From Flavobacterium omnivorum (lineage in GTDB: Bacteria > Bacteroidota > Bacteroidia > Flavobacteriales > Flavobacteriaceae), in the NCBI RefSeq assembly GCF_900099915.1, contig NZ_FNDB01000012.1, forward strand, positions 1 through 64,000: 64,000 nt of DNA. Direction: 5' to 3'. Positions within the stretch are counted from its first letter, which is position 1. Every line of letters begins with the position of its first letter. Made by a program: the position numbers and the translations under genes. Below the pieces are notes generated by a model. The model saw only the letters and a list, made by a program, of their open reading frames with translations. It had not been told where the DNA came from and searched no databases. Below, one piece after another: positions 38,561 through 47,516 of this stretch.

Positions 38561-40070
38561 TTTGTTTTTTAAAAATGGAATTGAAAAAGACTATAAAAAC
38601 CTTAATTATTTTACTTTTAATCCTTCAAATAGAATGTTAAAAAGGATTTACCTAAATAATATTTTGTTTTTTTCAAAATTAAAAATAATAACAGTAGTAA
38701 ATCTTGACCTATGACAACGTTTTACGATTAAAAAAATTTAATTTTTTAGCTATTAAAGCTGAATGAAGTACCGTATTGACAAAAGACATTAATCCGAATA
38801 CGTATGCTCCTTAAAAAGGGAACCAGTATTTTAGTAATCCTATTCGTTTTTTGAAATCTAAATAACCTATTCACACGTAACATCTTAAAACTAAACAAGC
38901 TCCTTTTTAATTTTTGATATTTTTTTACTTGTCCACTACACTAGGGTGCCTGCAGTGATACTAATGTAAACCTATTTCTTAGCGAACTTGAGAAGCACAT
39001 AAAATTTTCTTCTAACTTCTACTTTTACTTAAAAAAGGATGGTATTGTCAAAGAAAAAAGAGTTCCACTTTTCAGTTTAAGCAACAGTAACTTATACTAT
39101 TTTCTTAGCGAATTTAATATTTGTCATTGACAAAATTCTTTATTATTCTGGTTAATGAGATGTGCTTCAATTTTTTTTAGATTATTAAAAATTCATACTA
39201 TATAGGGCTTAAGCACTTTTATGCTTTTTTTAAATTAATACTAATTGATGATATATTTCTTTTTGCTACTATTGATTTTGCAAACTTACTCCAAAATATA
39301 TTTACCTTCAAACACAAATTCAGCAACATAAACGCTATACTTGATTTTCGATTATTCGTCTGCCTTTCTTTCACAAATATCAATATAAGCAATAAGAATA
39401 AAACAATGGCGCATTTTTTTTACCATATAAGTCATTTAAGTTTGATTTGTTAGGCTTATATACCTTAAATAACAATAAGGTCATTTAAGGTTTAATGCTT
39501 ATATGACTCCTATGTTAAATATTATTTCACTCATTTTATAGTTCGACATTAAATAGGTCCAACTGCTTAGTTTTTAAGCTCATTAAATCCATTTAAGACT
39601 GTATCTGCCTGAATCGAGAATAAATAATTTGGGATTTAAAGTCCATTTTTTGCTATAGCAGACTATAATTCGATACAGTTTGAACATGAATTTTTAATCC
39701 AGAATTACAAAATTTAAAATTTAATGGATTGCAAACTTGGTATAAGACGTTAACAAATGTAATAATTTACAGCAAGAAAAAAAAATTAGAAGATAAATGG
39801 AGACGAAATAAAGCGCATAATTTTAACTCTATTTAAAACAAATAAAATAATAGTACGTAACACATACATAGCTACCTACCTGATAATTTAAAAAAAAAAC
39901 AGATTTGGTTTATTATTGCATTTCGAATGGTGAAATTAAAAGAAGTTCTTCAGCATTATAACATTAAAAATGGTGAAAAGTCCAAAGATTAAGATAGAAA
40001 GCTTCCTCAGGAAATATTTCCTGCGGTAACTCCTTTAAATATCTAATTACATTTGGAATGGCATTTCAAA
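38561..40070. other. 1.5-kb apparently non-coding region
   Basis: No gene supported on either strand. Two details: (1) about 38960-39130, a coding-like trace (FSSNFYFYLKKDGIVKEKRV) resembling the opening of an integrase arm domain, with the phrase TTCTTAGCGAA repeated at its two ends; (2) 39421-39515, repeats built on CATATAAGTCATTTAAG and AAGGTCATTTAAGG with an inverted CTTATATGAC, suggesting binding sites or a decayed palindromic element. The long gap and integrase-like trace suggest past insertion and decay. Confidence 0.4.
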
Positions 40071-41348
40071 TTATTGTTTGTAAACCAAACCATCTTTCAT
40101 TACAAATACTACGTTAGTAACCGTATTTATATCCTCGGTGGGATCAGCATTTGTGGCAACTATATCGGCCAAATAGCCGGGTTCTATTGCTCCTATTTGT
40201 TGATCCATCTCCAATATCTTGGCGTTTACTATTGTGGCCGCTTGGATGGCTTTCATCATGGGCATACCTGCTTGATTCATATAAATAAATTCTTTAGCAT
40301 TATCGCCATGAGGAAACACTGCTGCATCAGTACCAAATCCAATAGGTACTCCTTTTTTGTATGCTTTCGAGAAAGTAGCTTTAATTTTTGGTCCAATAGC
40401 CAATGCTTTTGGCACCACTATAGCAGGATAATAATTAGGGATAAGTGCCTTCTCTGCCACGTAACTTCCTGCTGAGAGTGTTGGAATATAATAAGCATTG
40501 TATTTGATCATTAAATCCATAGTGGCTTCACTCATTTCTGTTCCGTGTTCGATCGTTTTTACACCACCTCTAATGGCGCGTTGCATACCTTCATCTCCAT
40601 GAGCATGAGCGGCAACTTGCATTCCATAATCTTTAGCTGTCCCTACGATAGCCTCTATTTCTTCTTGTGTAAATTGTGCATTACTCCCGCTTTTGGCAAC
40701 AGACAAAACACCTCCTGTAGCGGTTATTTTGATCCAGTCGGCTCCGTTTTTATAACGTTGTCGCACAGCTTGTCTTGCATCTTCAAGGCTGTTAACCACT
40801 CCTTCTTTTGGACCTGGACTTCCCATTAAGTCTTTACGATACCCATTTGTTGGGTCTGCATGTCCTCCTGTGGAAGCTAGTGCTTTCTCGGCAGTTAGTA
40901 CTCTTGGGCCTACCACCTTGCCTTGATTAATGGCATTCCTAAGCGAAACATTAATCCCTGAGCCACCCAGGTCACGTACTGTAGTAAAGCCCGCCATAAG
41001 GGTTGTTTTAGCAAAACCTATGGAGTTAAAGGCGACATCTGCATCGTTTTGCGTAAATTCTTCCACGTAGCGAGTTGGAGAGGTTTCTTCTTCAAGGTGT
41101 ACGTGCATATCTATCCAGCCAGGCATAGCCGTCTTGGTTTTCAAGTTGATGACTTTATCTACAGGATTTGTAGGATTTATAAAACCGTCTTGAATGGCTT
41201 TAATACTTTTGTTAGAAACTATTATGGTTTTATTAGTTAGGACTTTTCCGGTTTTGGTATCTATAATTTTACCACATTGAATATACGTATCTTGAGCCAG
41301 CAAAATTGTGCTACTAAAAAGCAGCAAAAGCATTAATTTATTTTTCAT
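40071..41348 (-). CDS. Secreted metal-dependent amidohydrolase (imidazolonepropionase-like)
   Basis: Amidohydrolase superfamily TIM-barrel hydrolase, 425 aa from the chosen start. I use the Met at 41348, which begins a proper signal peptide (MKNKLMLLLLFSSTILLAQ); the upstream in-frame start at 41399 would add 17 residues before it. Metal-binding motifs are the N-terminal HVH (GWIDMHVHLEEE), a lysine-containing strand (ADWIKITATGG), H residues in VAAHAHGDEGM and IEHGTEMS, and the final Asp in GFGTDAAVFPHG. It belongs to the group containing Xaa-Pro/prolidase-like and imidazolonepropionase-like enzymes, and is probably a periplasmic dipeptidase or lactamase-like enzyme. It is a single-gene unit. 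Confidence 0.88.
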   Translation of the reverse strand: MKNKLMLLLLFSSTILLAQDTYIQCGKIIDTKTGKVLTNKTIIVSNKSIKAIQDGFINPTNPVDKVINLKTKTAMPGWIDMHVHLEEETSPTRYVEEFTQNDADVAFNSIGFAKTTLMAGFTTVRDLGGSGINVSLRNAINQGKVVGPRVLTAEKALASTGGHADPTNGYRKDLMGSPGPKEGVVNSLEDARQAVRQRYKNGADWIKITATGGVLSVAKSGSNAQFTQEEIEAIVGTAKDYGMQVAAHAHGDEGMQRAIRGGVKTIEHGTEMSEATMDLMIKYNAYYIPTLSAGSYVAEKALIPNYYPAIVVPKALAIGPKIKATFSKAYKKGVPIGFGTDAAVFPHGDNAKEFIYMNQAGMPMMKAIQAATIVNAKILEMDQQIGAIEPGYLADIVATNADPTEDINTVTNVVFVMKDGLVYKQ

Positions 41349-41586
41349 AGTGGTTTGATTTATTTTTAAAGATATGAAAAATAGTATATTAACCAACACT
41401 TCTAATTTTCTTTCTCATTATCCCAAGCTAATTCTAATTTAGAGGAAAATTATAAAGTCTATAATCTTGATAACAGAAAAAAATTAGTATCGAGCAAAAT
41501 TTATATTTTGACCGTTACAAAAATCAGGGAAATCATAAAAAATGGACGGATTTATTTGCAATTTTAGACCCTAGCACTTTATAAAT

Positions 41587-41615
41587 TTTGTGCATTTCAA
41601 AAATCACTAACTTCG
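41587..41615 (+). promoter_or_regulatory. Candidate Bacteroidetes promoter of the CIA30 gene
   Basis: TTTG at 41587-41590 and TAACTTCG at 41608-41615 (consensus TAnnTTTG, one mismatch) are 17 bp apart, 75 bp before the ATG at 41691. Confidence 0.35.
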
Positions 41616-41690
41616 TGACAATATTCTAATTACCATTATATCAATATAAACTACCAACTAAAAATAGTAAAAATTAAAAGCTTAATTGTT

Positions 41691-42220
41691 ATGAAAAAAG
41701 TACTATTTATGATTATTTTATTGTCTTCAATAAACTCCAATATTTTTTTGATTTTGATAAATATTCAAATATTAAAGATTGTATTATTATTGATGACGTT
41801 GTGATGGGAGGAGAATGTTTCAGCACATTTAAATTAAATGAAGATAGTTTTGGTGTTTTCGAAGACAGCGTATCATTGGATAATAATGGAGGTTTTTCAT
41901 CTGTTCGATATAGGTTTCAAAAAACAGAATTAAAGCAATTTACTAGTATAGTCGCTAAACTTCGGCGGGATGGCAAAGAATATCAATTGAGCATAAAATC
42001 CAATTATAGTGATTATTACTCCTACATAATGCCCTTTTCGACTTCAGGTGAATGGCAAGAAATAAAAACACCCTTGAAAGACATGTACCCTTCTTGGCGC
42101 AGAAGAAGGCTCAATCGATCTAATTTTTCGGAAGATTTTATCAACGAAATCACTTTTTTAATAGGAAACAAAAAAAATGAAAATTTCAAACTACTGATCG
42201 ATAAGATAGAGCTAAAATAA
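41691..42220 (+). pseudogene. CIA30 family secreted protein, frameshifted in a T7 run
   Basis: The ATG at 41691 opens a signal peptide (MKKVLFMIILLSSINSN), but after the T7 run at 41743-41749 the frame is wrong. Adding one T restores ...FFDFDKYSNIKDCIIIDDVV and joins it to the intact remainder: MGGECFSTF, SLDNNGGFSSVRY, LRRDGKEYQLSIKS and KLLIDKIELK. These are the hallmarks of the CIA30 (complex I intermediate-associated protein 30) beta-sandwich family. Bacterial members are poorly understood secreted carbohydrate-binding-like proteins. The whole would be about 177 aa. The lesion may be a base-call error or slippage-based phase variation. Confidence 0.82.
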
Positions 42221-42318
42221 AACGTCGAAGATGAAATTATATACAAAAAACTATTTTTTTTTGTGTATTTATGGCTTATAGATAAAGGCATAAACCAGTA
42301 TATATTAAAAAAATAAAA

Positions 42319-42334
42319 GGGAGCTTTTGCTCCC
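42319..42334. terminator. Intrinsic terminator
   Basis: GGGAGC-tttt-GCTCCC stem, followed on the minus strand by TTTTATTTTTTT, 8 bp beyond the stop of the minus-strand lipoprotein gene. The plus strand side is also T-rich, so it may serve both convergent genes. Confidence 0.85.
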
Positions 42335-42341
42335 TCCTTCT

Positions 42342-42821
42342 TTATTGTTTTTCAACACAATCCACTTCGGAAAATTTATATTTTACTCTTTCAAAATCGA
42401 TAGGCTCTCCTTTTACGAAGTGAGAAGCTCCCAGCGTGATTTGGATTTGTCCATTTCCTAAAATGAGTTCATTCCCTCTTTTTAAAAATGCCATAGGATT
42501 TTTAAATGTTTTTTCTTTATCAGTACCTTGGATAAAAGTGTAGCTAGCAAATAAGGTGTCACCTTTAAATTCCCCTACAATTTCACCTACCTTTTTCGGC
42601 ATATTAGCAATTGCCATGACCATATCACCTGTTATTTCTCCATCTTTGAACGTGTTAATTTTCAAATCAAGCGTGTCCTTTTCATAAACCGCTTTATAGC
42701 ACTGTTCGCTTACTAACTCTTTGGCTTCCTTAGCTTCAATGATTTTTTCACTTTGATTATTTTTACAGCTTCCGAGTCCAATACAAGTCAATAGCAAACA
42801 AAAAAGGCCTAGATTTTTCAT
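42342..42821 (-). CDS. Uncharacterised lipoprotein
   Basis: 159 aa with a lipobox leader (CIGLGS-C19), so a membrane-anchored periplasmic or surface protein. The mature part alternates beta strands (LDLKINTFKDGEITGDMVMA, KVGEIVGEFKGDTLFASYTF) and looks like a small barrel. It ends with a Cys (SEVDCVEK) that could pair with C42. I recognise no family with confidence. It is a single-gene unit flanked by a terminator. Confidence 0.75.
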   Translation of the reverse strand: MKNLGLFCLLLTCIGLGSCKNNQSEKIIEAKEAKELVSEQCYKAVYEKDTLDLKINTFKDGEITGDMVMAIANMPKKVGEIVGEFKGDTLFASYTFIQGTDKEKTFKNPMAFLKRGNELILGNGQIQITLGASHFVKGEPIDFERVKYKFSEVDCVEKQ

Positions 42822-43059
42822 AATAGTTTTTATTAATTAATAATTTTAGTACAAGCTAATGCTAATTTACAGATAAATAACGTGTATTGCTATAGATTTG
42901 ATATAAAAATTTAGGGTAATTCCTTAAAAAAAGGATTCAGCACGATTGCAGAAGTACTGTTATGACTCAAACTATTTTTTTTTGTCTTGTTTAAAACGTG
43001 CACTGTCAGTAAATAAGTTTTTAGACGTCTAATAAATTAGATACCTTTATGAAAAAAAC

Positions 43060-43554
43060 ATGCGCTTCTATATTTATTTTATCGGTTTCCTTTTTTCAGT
43101 TGCTTTGTCTGCACAAAACAGCATTCCACAAGTGTTGAAAAAACTCAATCAAGAGACGGTTCCGTATATAAAAGTGAAAGACCTTAAAGACAAAAAAAAT
43201 CTAATTTTTTTGGACGCCAGAGAACCCAAAGAATTCAATGTCAGTCATATCAGAAATTCCATTCCTGTGGGCTTTGATAATTTTAAGTCCAACACTGTTA
43301 AGGCAACTGTCAAAGATAAAAGTGCAACTATTATTGTTTATTGTTCTATAGGTGTTCGCAGCGAAAAAATTGGTGAAAAACTTCTCAAAATGGGCTATAA
43401 AAATGTCTACAATTTGTACGGTGGCATATTTGAATATAAAAATTATGGCGGAAAAGTTGTAAATAATCACAATAAAGTGACTGATAGCGTACACGCTTAT
43501 AACAAAGCATGGAGTATTTATTTAACAAAAGGAATTAAGGTTTATGAAAACTGA
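43060..43554 (+). CDS. Secreted rhodanese-domain protein
   Basis: 164 aa with signal peptide (1-18, VALSAQ) and one rhodanese domain: LIFLDAREPKEFNVSHIRNS (CH2A-like motif) and the active-site loop VYCSIGVRS with catalytic Cys (about residue 97). It would carry persulfide sulfur or bind oxyanions in the periplasm. The stop overlaps the next gene's start by 11 bp, so it begins the long plus-strand cluster. The start at 43060 was chosen over an out-of-frame ATG at 43049 because it yields the signal peptide. Confidence 0.88.
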   Translation: MRFYIYFIGFLFSVALSAQNSIPQVLKKLNQETVPYIKVKDLKDKKNLIFLDAREPKEFNVSHIRNSIPVGFDNFKSNTVKATVKDKSATIIVYCSIGVRSEKIGEKLLKMGYKNVYNLYGGIFEYKNYGGKVVNNHNKVTDSVHAYNKAWSIYLTKGIKVYEN

Positions 43555-44155
43555 TGCACTTATAATTTTTACTCGTAACCCTGAATTAGGAAAAGTAAAA
43601 ACCAGACTTGCAAAAACTATTGGAGACGAAAAAGCATTAGCTGTTTACACCGATTTGCTGTTGCATACCAAAAATGAAACACAGGCTATTAACTGCGATA
43701 AATTTGTGTTTTATGATTCTGTTATTGTCAAAGAGGATATTTGGTCGCAAGATTTTTATCAAAAAAAAAGGCAAGCTAGTGGTGATTTAGGACAACGAAT
43801 GCAAGATGCCTTTACATCTCTTTTTGAAATGGGCTATCAGTATTGTATTATTATAGGTAGTGATTTATTTGACTTAAAAGTAGCGCTTATTGAAACAGCC
43901 TTTAAAAAACTTAGAGATCATGATGTTGTAATAGGGCCCGCTGAAGATGGCGGTTATTATTTATTAGGATTAAAGAAAAACAATACTCTTATTTTCCAAA
44001 ATAAAGACTGGGGAACTAGCACGGTTTTTGAAGCTACTGTAAGGGATTTAGAAAGTTATAAAATTTGCCTCTTGGATCGCTTAAATGATATTGATACCTT
44101 TGATGATCTAAAACGAAGTAGTTATGATTGGGCCAAGTTAAGCACCGTCCTATAA
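43544..44155 (+). CDS. TIGR04282-type (arsenosugar-family) glycosyltransferase
   Basis: 203 aa, GT-A-like fold, cytoplasmic. The N-terminal nucleotide-binding segment IIFTRNPELGKVKTRLAKTI is the family signature. The acidic metal site is IIGSDLFDL (about 105-113), and DVVIGPAEDGGYYLLGLKK (about 126-144) is strongly conserved. The family name comes from arsenosugar gene neighbourhoods, but ArsM and the radical-SAM enzyme ArsS are absent here, so a different sugar acceptor is likely. It overlaps the rhodanese gene by 11 bp. Confidence 0.88.
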   Translation: MKTDALIIFTRNPELGKVKTRLAKTIGDEKALAVYTDLLLHTKNETQAINCDKFVFYDSVIVKEDIWSQDFYQKKRQASGDLGQRMQDAFTSLFEMGYQYCIIIGSDLFDLKVALIETAFKKLRDHDVVIGPAEDGGYYLLGLKKNNTLIFQNKDWGTSTVFEATVRDLESYKICLLDRLNDIDTFDDLKRSSYDWAKLSTVL

Positions 44156-44225
44156 GCAAGTACGATGAAAAAAGTTAATTAAACGGTGTCACAAATAGCA
44201 CCAACAGAACAATTGCATACCACAA

Positions 44226-45098
44226 ATGGAAAAATACATTGACATCTTCCTAAATTCCTACAGCGGTTATTTAAATTATCTGAAAAACGAAATTTTATAC
44301 TGGAAGTGGGATAATTATTTTTATGGACTAATTGCTATTTCTCTGGTCGTATGGTTCCTTGAAATCGTTTTTCCTTGGAGAAAACAACAAGCCATTTTCC
44401 GAAAAGATTTCTGGCTGGATCTCTTTTATCTTTTTTTTAATTTTTTCCTGCTCAATTTAATTCTACTCATTGCTCTATCTAATGTAATGGAGCAGTTTAT
44501 AAATGACATACTGCATGTATTTGGACTAGAACTTATGTCTATTCAGCTTTTTTCTATATCTGAGTTACCTAAACCATTAGCATTATTGGTGTTTTTCATC
44601 ATTAGCGATTTTATTCAATGGAATGTTCACCGTTTACTACATAGTGTTCCTTTCTTATGGAAAATACATAAAACTCATCACAGTGTGAAGGAAATGGGTT
44701 TTGCAGCGCATTTTAGGTACAATTGGATGGAACCTTTAGTCTATAAATCAATACTTTACATTCCGATTATTCTTATTGGCGGCGTAAATCTTCAAGATGT
44801 GTTTATCGTCCACTTCGTTTCGATTGCCATAGGCCATTTGAATCACGCTAATATAGGTTGGGACTACGGATTTTTAAAATATATCTTAAATAATCCCAAA
44901 ATGCATATTTGGCATCACAGTAAAAAAATGCCAAATAAATATGGCGCCAACTTTGGAATTTCACTAAGTATATGGGACTATATATTCAAAACCAACTACA
45001 TACCTTCAGACGGAAGAGACATCGAACTTGGTTTTGATGATGAAAATGAGTTTCCAAAAGATTTTATCAAGCAAGAAATTTATCCTTTGAAAAAATAA
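44226..45098 (+). CDS. Sterol desaturase / fatty-acid hydroxylase family membrane enzyme
   Basis: 290 aa with four or more membrane spans (about 33-55, 67-95, 118-140, 185-205). The eight-histidine di-iron motifs of this family are present: HRLLH (about 141-145), HKTHH (about 154-158), HLNH and HIWHHS (about 228-233). Members hydroxylate or desaturate sterols, fatty acids, carotenoids or alkylglycerols using O2 and external electrons. Neighbouring flavin and Fe-S proteins could supply these. The substrate is not identifiable; a lipid is likely. Confidence 0.9.
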   Translation: MEKYIDIFLNSYSGYLNYLKNEILYWKWDNYFYGLIAISLVVWFLEIVFPWRKQQAIFRKDFWLDLFYLFFNFFLLNLILLIALSNVMEQFINDILHVFGLELMSIQLFSISELPKPLALLVFFIISDFIQWNVHRLLHSVPFLWKIHKTHHSVKEMGFAAHFRYNWMEPLVYKSILYIPIILIGGVNLQDVFIVHFVSIAIGHLNHANIGWDYGFLKYILNNPKMHIWHHSKKMPNKYGANFGISLSIWDYIFKTNYIPSDGRDIELGFDDENEFPKDFIKQEIYPLKK

Positions 45099-45163
45099 TT
45101 ACTATTTGGTGTCAGGAACGAGGTTGATGACGGTCTATATTATATAATTTAAAATTAATACTG

Positions 45164-45922
45164 ATGAAAAAATATTTTTTAACCCTACTTCTATTTCCAC
45201 TGCTTTCCTGTGGAAAAAATAAAAATAATCCAGAAATTCCAATTTCCGCATACCAAACTGTAGTTGCAACAGCCGCTCCGACAATGAATCATGCTAAATG
45301 GAATGTATTATTGCAAAAAAATGTTGCTAAAAATGGAACCGTAAATTACAAAGGATTTCAAAAAGACAGTAAAGAGTTAAAGTTGTATCTAAACGAATTA
45401 TCTGCTAATGTTCCTGCAAAATCCTGGTCTAAAAACGCTATTCTTGCCTATTGGATTAATGCGTACAATGCGTATACGGTACAATTAATTTTAGATAACT
45501 ATCCAACCAAAAGCATCAAGGATATTAGTGATCCTTGGGGTAAAAAATTCTTTACCTTGGGAAACAAAAAATACAGTTTAGAGGAAATTGAACATGAAAT
45601 CCTGCGCAAAATGGACGAACCTAGAATTCATTTTGCCATCAATTGCGCCTCTTTTTCTTGTCCCAATTTGCGAAATGAAGCCTATACCGAGGCAAAATTA
45701 GAGCAACAATTAACAGCTGCAGCAAAAAGCTTTATTAATGACAAAACTAAAAATACTATAACAACAAATAAAATTGAAATCTCTAAAATATTTGATTGGT
45801 TTTCCGGTGATTTTAAGAAAAAAGGTTCTGTTATTGATTTTTTAAACCAATACAGCACGGTAAAAATCAGTAGTAAAGCAAAAATTAATTACAAAGACTA
45901 CAATTGGAGTTTGAATGAATAA
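45164..45922 (+). CDS. DUF547 family lipoprotein
   Basis: 252 aa with a lipobox leader (PLLS-C17). The DUF547 core is clear: AILAYWINAYNAYTVQLILD, SLEEIEHEILRKMDEPRIHF and AINCASFSCPNLRNEAYTEA, with a conserved Asn/His/Cys set reminiscent of a papain-like catalytic site. The biochemical role of DUF547 is not established. Its stop overlaps the start of the next gene by 8 bp, so it is coupled to a glycosyltransferase. Confidence 0.88.
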   Translation: MKKYFLTLLLFPLLSCGKNKNNPEIPISAYQTVVATAAPTMNHAKWNVLLQKNVAKNGTVNYKGFQKDSKELKLYLNELSANVPAKSWSKNAILAYWINAYNAYTVQLILDNYPTKSIKDISDPWGKKFFTLGNKKYSLEEIEHEILRKMDEPRIHFAINCASFSCPNLRNEAYTEAKLEQQLTAAAKSFINDKTKNTITTNKIEISKIFDWFSGDFKKKGSVIDFLNQYSTVKISSKAKINYKDYNWSLNE

Positions 45923-46607
45923 AATTTCGATCATCATCCCTATTTTTAATGAAGTCAATAGCATTAGCAAATTGCTGTTACATCTTGAAAGTGAAATATT
46001 CCAAAAAGAAGCAATTGAAATAATCGTTGTTGATGGAGGTAGCACTGATGGCTCTCAAGATAGTTTACGTACAAATTTTAATATACGATTAATTGAAGTA
46101 GGCAAAGGAAGAGCGAAACAAATGAATGCAGGAGCTAAAGCAGCAACTGGTAACATTCTCTACTTTATTCATTGCGATGGTTTCCCACCAAAGTATTTTG
46201 ATCAGATTATCACTAATGAGGTTCAAAAAGGGAATCTGGCAGGCTGTTTCCGACTAAAATTTGATTACAATCATCTCCTTTTAATTGTTTCACAGTGGTT
46301 CACTCGATTCAATCATATTTCCTGCCGCGGTGGAGACCAATCTTTATTTATAACTAAAAATTTGTTTGAGGAAATAAAAGGGTTTGATGAAAAATATATT
46401 ATTTATGAAGATAATGAAATCATCTCTCGGCTTTATGCCAAAAAACAATTTGTGGTACTTCCAGATTGTATTGTTACTTCAGCCAGAAGATACCGCGAAA
46501 ATGGGGTTTGGCGTTTGCAATTCCATTTTGGCATCATTCATCTTAAACGCCGAGTAGGCCATTCTAATGAAAGTATGCTTCGGTATTATAAAAAACACAT
46601 CCTATAA
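45915..46607 (+). CDS. TIGR04283-type (arsenosugar-family) glycosyltransferase
   Basis: 230-aa GT2 (GT-A) enzyme: N-terminal ISIIIPIFNEVNSISKLLLH, the diphosphate site EIIVVDGGSTDGSQ (about 34-47), FIHCDGFPP as the DxD equivalent (about 87-95) and GGDQSLFITKNLFEEIKGFD (about 137-156). It is the usual partner of TIGR04282 proteins; both occur in this cluster with DUF547 between. As with its partner, the arsenosugar label rests on the family name only. Confidence 0.88.
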   Translation: MNKISIIIPIFNEVNSISKLLLHLESEIFQKEAIEIIVVDGGSTDGSQDSLRTNFNIRLIEVGKGRAKQMNAGAKAATGNILYFIHCDGFPPKYFDQIITNEVQKGNLAGCFRLKFDYNHLLLIVSQWFTRFNHISCRGGDQSLFITKNLFEEIKGFDEKYIIYEDNEIISRLYAKKQFVVLPDCIVTSARRYRENGVWRLQFHFGIIHLKRRVGHSNESMLRYYKKHIL

Positions 46608-46672
46608 ACTCTTCTTATGAAAACAAATCGAAGAGTATAAAAAAGACAAATACATTAATTTAACAATAGATA

Positions 46673-47428
46673 ATGAAAAAGATTGCCCTTACTTTAACAG
46701 CCATCATATTAACGCTTGTAGGCTGTAAACCAAATGAAGAAAACTTGAAATTTACGGACAAAGTGGAGAAAGCACACCATAAACAAGAATTCTTAGCTAA
46801 AGAAGCAGTGCAATTTGATTTAAAATTAGCTTTTGGCGGTGCAGTAAGAATGGATGCCAAATTCACGATCCTTACTAATTCCACAAAAGGAATCATTGAG
46901 TATAAAAATGGAGCGAAAATCATTTTCGATCAAGATAAAGTATTCTACACTGCAACAATTCCAAATGAAGAGTCTGTTCGATTTGATGCATTCACTTGGG
47001 AATATTTTTTCCTTTTTCCCCATAAATTAACGGATCCAGGTACAATTTGGAATACGTATGATAATACAGAAAAAGACCAACAAAACTACCTCACTGAAAA
47101 GCTAACTTTTAAATCAGGAACAGGCGACGCACCTGATGACTGGTATGTGGTTTATGCTGATAAGAAGACAAATTTACTTGAAAAAGCGGCTTATATTGTT
47201 ACATTAAAGGCGGGTAAAGAGGATGCCGAGAAAAATCCGCATGCGATTCAATATTTAGACTATAAAGAAGTGGATGGAATTCCTATAGCTACCAAATGGG
47301 TTTTCTGGGGATGGAAAGATGGCAAAGGGCTTACGGAGGAATTAGGACAAGCAACACTGACAAATATAAAATTCATCAAAGCAGCTGTTGCCGATTTTGA
47401 ACCTGCTGCTGATTTTAAAACAAAATAA
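46673..47428 (+). CDS. Uncharacterised lipoprotein (DUF6503-like)
   Basis: 251 aa with lipobox leader (TLVG-C18). The mature protein is beta-rich (FDLKLAFGGAVRMDAKFTIL, YLDYKEVDGIPIATKWVFWG), resembling lipoprotein-carrier (LolA/LolB-like) half-barrels, and I believe it falls in the DUF6503 group. LolA-like folds often bind lipids, which would fit a lipid-modification cluster, but this is inference. It is flanked by 65-bp gaps on both sides. Confidence 0.7.
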   Translation: MKKIALTLTAIILTLVGCKPNEENLKFTDKVEKAHHKQEFLAKEAVQFDLKLAFGGAVRMDAKFTILTNSTKGIIEYKNGAKIIFDQDKVFYTATIPNEESVRFDAFTWEYFFLFPHKLTDPGTIWNTYDNTEKDQQNYLTEKLTFKSGTGDAPDDWYVVYADKKTNLLEKAAYIVTLKAGKEDAEKNPHAIQYLDYKEVDGIPIATKWVFWGWKDGKGLTEELGQATLTNIKFIKAAVADFEPAADFKTK

Positions 47429-47516
47429 ACTAAGTCTACTTTCATTTTAAAGTACTAATTTTAAAGTCAATAGTCGCCTGTTTTTATTGAACAGTCAACG
47501 AACAAATTCATTTTAT

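Noticed and set aside
41349-41399. Upstream start of the amidohydrolase
   Set aside because: It would put 17 residues before a complete signal peptide; the internal Met gives a normal leader.
43049-43138. ATG at 43049 as the rhodanese start
   Set aside because: It opens a different frame that stops after 29 codons; 43060 gives the signal peptide and rhodanese frame.
43544-46607. Calling the region an arsenosugar biosynthesis locus
   Set aside because: Only the two glycosyltransferase families support it. The key enzymes ArsM and ArsS are not in the window.
47487-47516. Upstream TTG start for the FAD oxidoreductase
   Set aside because: It adds 10 residues in front of the Rossmann motif; the ATG at 47517 fits the family better.
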